Shown here piece by piece: positions 1 to 5,641 of a stretch of 5,641 nucleotides of DNA. Position numbers and translations under genes: made by a program. Each line of letters starts with the position of its first letter. Positions within the stretch are counted from its first letter, which is position 1. The stretch comes from Bacteroidales bacterium (GTDB lineage Bacteria; Bacteroidota; Bacteroidia; Bacteroidales; VadinHA17), in assembly GCA_003157055.1 (NCBI GenBank), contig PMIG01000371.1:1-5641 (forward strand), in the 5' to 3' direction. Under the pieces are notes generated by a model, which saw only the letters and a program-made list of their open reading frames with translations, was not told the origin of the DNA and searched no databases.

Positions 1-20
1 ACCAACTGAGCTACTGAGGA
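1..20 (-). tRNA. 5' end of a tRNA gene, possibly tRNA-Asn (partial, cut by window edge)
   Basis: Read on the minus strand, bases 20 to 1 give a seven-base 5' acceptor strand (TCCTCAG), then T8-A9, a D-stem GCTC and the D-loop AGTTGGT, which is the canonical start of a bacterial tRNA. The anticodon and 3' half lie outside the window, so the identity cannot be read directly. A tRNA that begins with U1 and TCCTC resembles bacterial tRNA-Asn, which is the basis for that tentative suggestion. The gene is transcribed away from the kinase at 108, so the 87 bases between them must hold any promoters for both. Confidence 0.6.
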
Positions 21-44
21 ATTTATTAAAAATGCCATTTTTTA

Positions 45-97
45 TTAGTGTGCCAAAAATAAGGGCTTTTAGTGAATTTAACAATATCTTTAGTGAA
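45..97 (+). repeat. Three TTAGTG direct repeats upstream of the kinase gene
   Basis: The hexamer TTAGTG occurs at 45-50, 69-74 and 90-95. The last two copies extend to the nine-base match TTTAGTGAA (68-76 and 89-97), whose starts are exactly 21 bases apart, about two turns of B-DNA. They sit between the divergent tRNA and the kinase start. The arrangement could be an operator for a dimeric regulator, or chance in an AT-rich leader. A TAnnTTTG-like string (TATCTTTA, 85-92) overlaps the last copy, but no matching TTTG box lies 19-21 bases upstream of it. Confidence 0.3.
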
Positions 98-107
98 AAT
101 ATTTATA

Positions 108-1091
108 ATGAAGCAGATTCTTGGTATAGGAAATGCCCTCGTTGATGTGATGACCATCATTCCCGATGATTCTGTTCTTGAGAAATTCGGATTGCTCCGA
201 GGCAGCATGCAGCTTGTTGACGGGGACAAATCACTGGCAATAAAACAAGGAACATCGGCTTATAAAAGAACACTTTCTTCCGGCGGTTCTGCTGCAAATA
301 CAATTCACGGCCTTGCAATGCTTAAGGCAAATGCAGGATTTATAGGATCTGTTGGAAAAGATGAGATGGGCAATTTTTTCGAAAAGGATATGAAAAGCGC
401 GGGGACCAGAACAATTCTTTTCCGTCGCAACTCTGTTACAGGTACAGCTGTTGCCCTGATTTCTCCTGATTCGGAACGGACTTTTGCGACACATCTTGGA
501 GCTGCCATTGAACTTGGGCAGGATGACCTTAAAAAGGAAGATTTCAAACCTTATAATATTCTTTACCTTGAAGGCTATCTGATCTACGACAAATCACTGG
601 TGGAAAAAGCCTGCATCCTTGCCAAAGAAAATTATATGGAAATTGCACTCGATCTCTCCAGCTTTAATGTGGTTGAGGCAAAGCTTGATGATTTTAAAGA
701 TATACTGCGCAAATATGTCGATATCGTATTTGCCAATGAAGAAGAAGCCAGGGCTTTTACAGGACTGGATCCGGAAATGGCCCTAAAGGAATTAGGGCAT
801 CAATGTTGCGTTGCGATAGTAAAAGCCGGGAAGGAAGGCTCCTTCATTATGCGAGGGGATGAATTTATTAAGGTTGAATCGCTTCCAGTAAAAAGCCTGG
901 ACACTACCGGAGCAGGAGATCTGTATGCGGCAGGATTCCTGTATGGCTACGCAAATGACCTTCCCCTTGAAAAATGCGGAGTCTTAGGGACTATTCTTGC
1001 AGGTAACGTTATTGAAACTGTTGGAGCAAAGATCATCGAAGCAAAATGGGAGAATATCCGGAATCAGGTATTTGCAATTGTTGAAGAATAG
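108..1091 (+). CDS. PfkB-family carbohydrate/nucleoside kinase, adenosine-kinase-like
   Basis: This is a complete 327-residue cytoplasmic kinase of the PfkB/ribokinase fold, of usual family length. It should transfer a phosphate from ATP to a hydroxymethyl group of a sugar or nucleoside. Visible signatures are an N-terminal GIGNALVDV strand (residues 6-14), the first PfkB signature GGSAAN (59-64) running to GSVGKDEMG (80-88), NEEEA (210-214), and the second signature DTTGAGD (265-271) with the presumed catalytic base Asp271 and the anion hole just before it. Bacteroidota relatives with this N-terminus are usually annotated as adenosine kinases, which would place it in purine salvage, but the substrate is not proven here; ribokinase or fructokinase activity is possible. 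The ATG at 108 is chosen because the conserved first strand starts immediately after it. The frame is also open from a GTG at 72, which would only add 12 unconserved residues. No Shine-Dalgarno sequence is seen. No terminator hairpin follows. Confidence 0.88.
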   Translation: MKQILGIGNALVDVMTIIPDDSVLEKFGLLRGSMQLVDGDKSLAIKQGTSAYKRTLSSGGSAANTIHGLAMLKANAGFIGSVGKDEMGNFFEKDMKSAGTRTILFRRNSVTGTAVALISPDSERTFATHLGAAIELGQDDLKKEDFKPYNILYLEGYLIYDKSLVEKACILAKENYMEIALDLSSFNVVEAKLDDFKDILRKYVDIVFANEEEARAFTGLDPEMALKELGHQCCVAIVKAGKEGSFIMRGDEFIKVESLPVKSLDTTGAGDLYAAGFLYGYANDLPLEKCGVLGTILAGNVIETVGAKIIEAKWENIRNQVFAIVEE

Positions 1092-1170
1092 ATATTATTC
1101 ACCATTGACTAAACACAAATGCAGTTTTTCCCATTAGCCTGATTATTCGGGGAAATGTTCAGGACTGAAA

Positions 1171-1201
1171 TTTTAATCATATCTTTAACTAAGTAAATTT
1201 C
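1171..1201 (+). promoter_or_regulatory. Weak candidate Bacteroidota-type promoter for the SecD-like lipoprotein gene
   Basis: Bacteroidota housekeeping promoters follow the pattern TTTG, 19-21 bases, TAnnTTTG. Here TTTT (1171-1174) is followed after 19 bases by TAAATTTC (1194-1201), one mismatch in each box. Transcription would begin roughly 50 bases before the ATG at 1259. The region is AT-rich, so a match of this quality can occur by chance. It suggests, without proving, that the lipoprotein gene is transcribed separately from the kinase. Confidence 0.2.
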
Positions 1202-1258
1202 AAATACCTGTTTTTCGGGAATTATAAATCTTCTTTAATTTTTCTTAAAATAGTCATC

Positions 1259-2362
1259 ATGATAACAAAGCCTGTTCTATTCATTACTATTGCGACCATT
1301 CTCTTTTTGAGCGGATGTGCGCCTAAGCAATCCTTTGATTTAAAAATGACTATTGAACCTCTGTCGGGAATTTATACTGAAAAAATTTTCAATTTTGGAG
1401 AGACCGGCAATATCATAACAAAGAGATTGATCAATTTAGGTATCGACAGTGAAAATATAGATCTCAGGACTTTTACGGACAAGATGATTCTCACAGTTGT
1501 TAAAATTGATACCGCAAAGACAGAGATTATTGAAAAGCTTATTACCATTCCGGGTAAAATTGAATTCTGGGAGACCTATGAAAACAGTGAGATTCTGCCA
1601 TTTCTTTTGCAAGCAAATATCCGACTGGGGGAAATGAAGGTAAATGTTGCAAATGTTATTGAGGAAAAGACAAAAGAGACAATTACCGTCGATACATCGC
1701 TTAAGGAGAAATCTGAAATCACTGATCTTATAAATGCTGATACTACAGGAGATGCATCTGCGAAAGAATATAAAATAAATAATCCTCTTTTCGCCATCCT
1801 TATTCCCAGGGTCGATGCAAATAGCCAGCCTCTTCCATCTTGCCTGATCGGACTGGTTGCCTTAAAAGACACTGCAAAGGTAAACAGGTACCTGGGGATG
1901 AAGGAATTAAAATACATTTTTCCGCGAGACCTCAGATTTTACTGGAGTCATAGCCCTTATAAATATGATGAGACACAAACTTTATTTGAGCTTCACGCAA
2001 TCAAAGCTACTTCCCTCCTTGGGAATGCTCCTCTCAGCGGAGATGTAATTGTCTCAGCTAAAGCAATAACGAGTAAGAACGGACCGGATGTCAGACTTGA
2101 TCTTTCAATGAATCATGAAGGAGCGATGAAATGGGGAAATATTACCAAAGAAAACATTAATCGCTGTATTGCAGTTGTGATAGATGGCTATGTCCGTTCT
2201 TATCCGAGGGTCATGAATGAGATTACAAGTGGCAATACCGAAATTACCGGAAATTTTTCATTGGCTGAAGCCCGGTATCTTTCGGCTATCTTAAGTTCAG
2301 GAAGTGAAATTCCGCCTTTTAAGCTTCAGGTTACCGGGAAACAGGTTTTGCAGCATAAATAA
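1259..2362 (+). CDS. Lipoprotein with a free-standing SecD/SecDF-type periplasmic (P1) domain
   Basis: This 367-residue protein begins with a lipoprotein signal peptide: Lys4, a hydrophobic run (5-17) and the lipobox LSGC, giving lipidated Cys20. The mature part resembles the large first periplasmic domain of Bacteroidota SecDF. Matching blocks are an RxINxxG-like stretch (56-61), IEFWETYEN (101-109), NPLFAIL (175-181), DTAKVNRYL (204-212), FPRDLRFYW (221-229), APLSGDVI (257-264), SMNHEGAMKW (283-292), TKENINRCIAVVIDG (296-310), EITGNFSLAEA (328-338) and LSSGSEIPP (345-353). In SecDF these blocks come before the second membrane helix; here the protein stops just after them. It has no transmembrane segments and no DLxGG motif of the SecD N-terminus. 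SecDF normally uses the proton gradient to help pull exported proteins across the inner membrane. This protein cannot do that alone, so an accessory, chaperone-like or regulatory role is inference. It ends 5 bases from the convergent oxidoreductase gene. Confidence 0.8.
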   Translation: MITKPVLFITIATILFLSGCAPKQSFDLKMTIEPLSGIYTEKIFNFGETGNIITKRLINLGIDSENIDLRTFTDKMILTVVKIDTAKTEIIEKLITIPGKIEFWETYENSEILPFLLQANIRLGEMKVNVANVIEEKTKETITVDTSLKEKSEITDLINADTTGDASAKEYKINNPLFAILIPRVDANSQPLPSCLIGLVALKDTAKVNRYLGMKELKYIFPRDLRFYWSHSPYKYDETQTLFELHAIKATSLLGNAPLSGDVIVSAKAITSKNGPDVRLDLSMNHEGAMKWGNITKENINRCIAVVIDGYVRSYPRVMNEITSGNTEITGNFSLAEARYLSAILSSGSEIPPFKLQVTGKQVLQHK

Positions 2363-2367
2363 GATCA

Positions 2368-3675
2368 TTAGTACTTCGGCAATGCGAATCCGTTGTTATA
2401 CTGCGGGATTATCAGCTTATTTGCTGCTGATGATGTAAACTGCTGCTTCTCATTATTCCATGATACCTTCTCACCTGTTCTGTATGCTATATTTCCCATC
2501 TGGGCAACAAGCGCAACATTTCGTCCTACATCAATCCCGGCATTAAGTTTCTGCGGGGTGTTGTTTTTCAGGCAGTCGAGGTAATTTCTTACATGGATGT
2601 CAAGCCCGACCCCGACATTTTTCTGAACGGGGACAGCTTCTATCTTTTGTTTTTCAGGGATCACTTCCCATCCGTTTCTGTCAAGAACAAGGGTGCCGTT
2701 CTCACCGGTATATGCCATTCCGTGAGGTCTGCTCCAGTTGCCTAGGCCTATGCCGATAGTATGTTCCCATATCATGGTGAAATCCTTAAAGTCGTATACG
2801 GCAGTCATAGTGTCAGGAGTCACCATATCGTCATCCGGGAACGCATATTTTCCTCCAATGGCCATCACTGATTCCGGGATCGATTTATTCATTCCATAAA
2901 GGATATAATCGATCAGGTGGACACCCCAGTCGGTCATCAGACCATTGCCATACTCCCAGTACCATCTCCATGTAAAGTGGAATCTGTTTATATTGAAAGG
3001 CCTTTTTGGTGCCGGCCCAAGCCACATGTTATAATCGACACCATTGGGAACCGGTGAATCAGGAACTTTTGGAACTGCTCCCTTCCAGTCAACAAACGAC
3101 CATGCCTTGCAGACGCGTATCCGTCCAAGCTTGCCTGATCTCAGGTACTTGACAGCATCGACAAAATGAGGCTGGCTTCTCTGCCACTGGCCGACCTGAA
3201 CAATTTTCCCGGACTTTTTGACGGCCTTGTGCATTATGTTTATCTCAGCTATTGAATTGCCGATAGGTTTTTCGACATATGCATGCTTGCCTGCTTCGAG
3301 AGAGTTGCATAAAATAAGGCAATGCCAGTGATCAGGAGTCCCTATGATTACGGCATCGATATCCTTGTTCTCAAGCATTTTGCGGTAATCGACATATAGC
3401 TTTGGTTTTGGTCGTCCCATTTTTACAATGTCGTCTGTGCACCTGTTCAGAACATTCCGGTCAACATCGCATAAGGCGACACATTCCACGTCGGGGTTAC
3501 TTAGGAATGACGAAAGATCGCTCCATCCCATGCTATTTCCACCAACGAGGGCCACTTGAATTTTATCGGAAGGGGCAATATTCATTCTAGCTTTGGAAAG
3601 TGCATCAATCGAAAGCATTGAACCGGCTGCCAGTACAGATGCCGTTTTTATAAAATTTCTGCGAGTGGAGGTCAT
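2368..3675 (-). CDS. Tat-exported Gfo/Idh/MocA-family oxidoreductase
   Basis: This is a complete 435-residue NAD(P)-dependent oxidoreductase of the Gfo/Idh/MocA family, predicted to be exported folded by the Tat system. The N-terminus carries a twin-arginine motif TRRNFIK (residues 4-10) and a short hydrophobic run (about 12-23), with cleavage probably near 28-30. The Rossmann domain follows: VALVGGNSMGW (41-51), the acidic strand end ALCDVD (67-72), GTPDHWH (112-118) and the cofactor-site motif EKPIG (135-139). The C-terminal substrate domain has the bacteroidal blocks NMWLGPAP (216-223) and DWGVHLIDY (249-257), where His253 is the likely catalytic histidine. Close relatives act on sugars or sugar derivatives, and some glycosidases (GH109) share the fold, but the substrate cannot be deduced. 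The start is fixed by the Tat motif. No ribosome-binding site is visible. Upstream, TACCTTTC (minus strand, 3703-3696) matches the TAnnTTTG box at seven of eight positions, but no TTTG box is found at the right distance. Confidence 0.9.
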   Translation of the reverse strand: MTSTRRNFIKTASVLAAGSMLSIDALSKARMNIAPSDKIQVALVGGNSMGWSDLSSFLSNPDVECVALCDVDRNVLNRCTDDIVKMGRPKPKLYVDYRKMLENKDIDAVIIGTPDHWHCLILCNSLEAGKHAYVEKPIGNSIAEINIMHKAVKKSGKIVQVGQWQRSQPHFVDAVKYLRSGKLGRIRVCKAWSFVDWKGAVPKVPDSPVPNGVDYNMWLGPAPKRPFNINRFHFTWRWYWEYGNGLMTDWGVHLIDYILYGMNKSIPESVMAIGGKYAFPDDDMVTPDTMTAVYDFKDFTMIWEHTIGIGLGNWSRPHGMAYTGENGTLVLDRNGWEVIPEKQKIEAVPVQKNVGVGLDIHVRNYLDCLKNNTPQKLNAGIDVGRNVALVAQMGNIAYRTGEKVSWNNEKQQFTSSAANKLIIPQYNNGFALPKY

Positions 3676-3740
3676 ATGTGTTTTATTAAAGCACCGAAAG
3701 GTAATATTTAAATAAATAATCCCCGGACATTGGAATATTA

Positions 3741-3790
3741 AAAAATATTAAAAACCCCCTCACTCCTGCAAACCAGAAATGAAGGGGGTT
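3741..3790 (-). terminator. Strong intrinsic terminator of the M16 peptidase gene
   Basis: Read on the minus strand, bases 3790-3753 fold into a long hairpin. The outer stem is AACCCCC with GGGGGTT, and the inner stem is TCATTTCTG with CAGGAGTGA (two G-T pairs), giving 16 pairs with a single bulged T and a five-base GTTTG loop. It is followed on the minus strand by TTT, AATA and then six T residues (3752-3741). The hairpin begins 25 bases after the peptidase stop codon. On the plus strand no T tract follows, so the signal works for minus-strand transcripts only. It separates the peptidase transcript from the oxidoreductase gene that lies downstream on the same strand. The T-rich tail forms part of a tandem AATATTAAAA repeat (3734-3743 and 3744-3753). 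Confidence 0.88.
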
Positions 3791-3814
3791 GAATAAGTTG
3801 TGTATTCTATATGC

Positions 3815-5641
3815 CTATTGAGCAGGTTTGAAGATAAGGTCGACAACATCAGCTTTCCTGAACATCTGCCCTGAAAGTTTTTTGATGTCATTGACGGTAA
3901 AGGATTTTAAGATATCCTCATAGTTCTTTGGATCATTTGAGTTGATACCATAGCTGTAATACCTGTTGAGAGTGCTGACCCAGTAAGAGTTATGCATTTT
4001 GTTTTCCTCGCGGTTCTTAAGAAGGTTATTCACTGTCTTATCGAGGTTCACCTTGCTTGGCCCTTCCTGAACGAGGCTGTCGATCTGCTGGTAAATGATT
4101 GCTTTGAGATCATTGGCGCGAACAGGATTACAATCGAAAGTAATAGTTCCCTCTGCTTTTTGTTCAGGTCTTTTAACCCCGGAAATGCCTATCCGAACAC
4201 CATATGTGCCTCCCTGGTCTTCCCTGACTTTTTCAGTATAAACAAGATCAAGGATTCCCTGAATGACCTGTAACCCAAGATAGTTATAGGGATTATATTT
4301 CATATTGGAAGATAAAGAAATATAAACAGTCGATTTCGGAGTTGTGAGAGGCATGCTTATCTCTTTGGTAATTTTCCCTTTGGGCTGGTTTACCTTTCTG
4401 TCGATCCAGGTCTCCTTGCGATTCGAAACGGGGAGAGAACCAATGTATTTTTCGACCATCGGAAGTACTACTTCTTTTTCAACGTTTCCCACAATGAAGA
4501 ATGTGAATTCGTCAGCTCCATGAAACCTGTCATTATATACTTTCTGAACCTGTTCCATTGTTATCTTGGAAATATTATCCTTGGTAAGAATAGTTGTCCT
4601 CGGATTATATCCTGTTGTGATAAGTGAGACGCTGTCACTTTTTATTTTTTCGGGGTTCTTTTCCTGACTCCCTATCATAGCTGCAAACCTTCCGATTATA
4701 GAATTGTGAGCCTCCTGGTCAAATCTTGGTTTTGCCAGCTTGAGATAAAGAAGCTGCATCATGGTTTCGAAATCTTTGGGAGTAGAAGAGCCGCTTACAT
4801 TTTCAGTAACCTCTCCAAGGGAAAGGGAAACCGTGGCTTTTTTCCCAGAAAGCATTTTCTGAAGAGTAATGTTATCATAATCACCCGCACCGTACATGCC
4901 TATTATCGATGGCATGAGCATACCAGGCAGCACAAGGTCATTATCAAGCTTTGACAGTCCGCCGAAGCTGAACCCGGATAGAATGATATTATCCTTTTCA
5001 TAATCAGCCTTCCTGTACACAACTTTCACATTGTTTGCCAATGTCCATTCAACAGCATCAAATTGAGGCAGAACAACAGTTTTAACAACGGCAGATCCTT
5101 TTAGCTCTTCTGAAACAAGAGAAGTACCCGTTGCCTTGTCTTCATAAGGAGTAAGCTTTGCAGTGCTGACTCTGTTAATGATGTCCCTTGCTTCCGTTTC
5201 AGAAAGATGCTTTGTATCATCAGCCTCAAGACCCTGCACCACAATTGTCCTGTTTTCATCGGTCATCAGTTCCCTGAATTTTGCCGTGATCTCATCTGCT
5301 GTGATACCGTCCATTACCTGTTTGAAAAACTCCAGATCAAAGTCAGCATTTGTCAGAGGTTCGCCTGTAAGAAAATTTTGAGTTATCCATGAAGCGTAAG
5401 TATCATTTGATATCTTATCTTTCTGCTTGAAAGTGTTTTCAAGGTTTGACAGGTTTCTTGCCTTAGCCCTGTCGAGCTCGGCTTTTCCGAACCCAAAAAC
5501 CCTCGCTCTCTGAGCTTCCGTATAAATTGCCTCAAGGGCAACGGCCTCCTCATTTTTGCGGGCATTTGCATAAATTGTGAATGCATCATATTTTCTGGGA
5601 ATATAGCTTCCTGCATATACTGAACCAGTGACGAAAGGAGG
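3815..5641 (-). CDS. M16-family (PqqL-like) zinc metallopeptidase, 5' end outside the window
   Basis: The visible 608 residues are the C-terminal two thirds of a two-unit M16 peptidase; full-length relatives are about 900-950 residues. The frame is open to the right edge, so the Met at 5312-5314 is internal. The 109 residues before it carry family blocks such as GFGKAELDRAKA (visible residues 50-61) and FLTGEP (90-95). The second M16 unit begins near residue 193, with WTLANNVKVVYRK at 199-211. At the place of the zinc site it has the stretch at 227-254 and no HxxEH. Further on come FIVGN (382-386) and, in the last domain, EKVREDQGGTYGV (470-482), which holds the Arg and Tyr typical of M16 C-terminal substrate binding. 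The catalytic HxxEH should lie in the first unit, outside the window, as should any signal peptide. Bacteroidota relatives are usually exported to the periplasm, but this cannot be seen here. Transcription ends at the hairpin at 3790-3741. Confidence 0.9.
   Translation of the reverse strand, partial: PPFVTGSVYAGSYIPRKYDAFTIYANARKNEEAVALEAIYTEAQRARVFGFGKAELDRAKARNLSNLENTFKQKDKISNDTYASWITQNFLTGEPLTNADFDLEFFKQVMDGITADEITAKFRELMTDENRTIVVQGLEADDTKHLSETEARDIINRVSTAKLTPYEDKATGTSLVSEELKGSAVVKTVVLPQFDAVEWTLANNVKVVYRKADYEKDNIILSGFSFGGLSKLDNDLVLPGMLMPSIIGMYGAGDYDNITLQKMLSGKKATVSLSLGEVTENVSGSSTPKDFETMMQLLYLKLAKPRFDQEAHNSIIGRFAAMIGSQEKNPEKIKSDSVSLITTGYNPRTTILTKDNISKITMEQVQKVYNDRFHGADEFTFFIVGNVEKEVVLPMVEKYIGSLPVSNRKETWIDRKVNQPKGKITKEISMPLTTPKSTVYISLSSNMKYNPYNYLGLQVIQGILDLVYTEKVREDQGGTYGVRIGISGVKRPEQKAEGTITFDCNPVRANDLKAIIYQQIDSLVQEGPSKVNLDKTVNNLLKNREENKMHNSYWVSTLNRYYSYGINSNDPKNYEDILKSFTVNDIKKLSGQMFRKADVVDLIFKPAQ

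Noticed and set aside
72..107. GTG start at 72 extending the kinase by 12 residues
   Set aside because: The added residues precede the conserved first beta strand, are not typical of the family, and would overlap the promoter and repeat region; the ATG at 108 fits better.
231..547. Two overlapping minus-strand reading frames inside the kinase gene
   Set aside because: Both are antisense shadows of the conserved PfkB coding sequence, with no recognisable motif.
1127..1155. Inverted repeat TTTCCC / GGGAAA after the kinase gene as a possible terminator
   Set aside because: The stem is only six pairs with a 17-base loop and no T tract follows on either strand.
1576..1917. A 113-residue minus-strand reading frame inside the lipoprotein gene
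   Set aside because: It is antisense to a gene with clear family blocks, has unusual serine- and phenylalanine-rich composition, and no recognisable domain.
1259..2362. The SecD-like gene as a decayed secDF pseudogene
   Set aside because: It has an intact lipoprotein signal, an uninterrupted frame, conserved blocks to its end, and no remnant of SecD membrane helices downstream, where an intact opposing gene begins after 5 bases.
5383..5616. A 77-residue minus-strand reading frame near the right edge
   Set aside because: It lies in another frame over the 5' part of the M16 peptidase, whose own frame carries the conserved family residues.

Overview
The window looks like ordinary chromosomal sequence from a member of the Bacteroidota, probably an anaerobic or environmental Bacteroidales-like lineage. 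Three signs point there. The second gene carries the distinctive wording of the Bacteroidota fused SecDF protein. The start codons lack Shine-Dalgarno sequences and have AT-rich leaders. The gene set (adenosine-kinase-like PfkB protein, Tat-exported MocA-type oxidoreductase, long PqqL-like M16 peptidase) is also typical. This assignment is inference from family knowledge; no database search was run.

Layout from left to right. Positions 1-20 are the 5' end of a tRNA gene on the minus strand, cut by the window edge. A short AT-rich divergent region (21-107) with a repeated TTAGTG hexamer leads into a complete PfkB-family kinase on the plus strand (108-1091). After a 167-base gap comes a 367-residue lipoprotein on the plus strand (1259-2362), which reads as a free-standing copy of the SecD-type periplasmic domain of SecDF with no transmembrane segments. 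It ends 5 bases from the stop codon of a convergent minus-strand gene, a Tat-exported Gfo/Idh/MocA oxidoreductase (2368-3675). Upstream of that gene lies a strong intrinsic terminator (3741-3790) that ends the last gene, an M16 metallopeptidase on the minus strand (3815 to the right edge). The peptidase is open at its 5' end: its reading frame runs unbroken to base 5641, so the Met codon at 5312-5314 is internal.

The four proteins do not form an evident pathway: one cytoplasmic nucleoside or sugar kinase, and three envelope or exported proteins with separate transcription units. No CRISPR array, insertion sequence, phage gene or integration site is visible. The most unusual item is the membrane-anchored SecD-like lipoprotein, a domain normally found only inside the SecD/SecDF translocase component.
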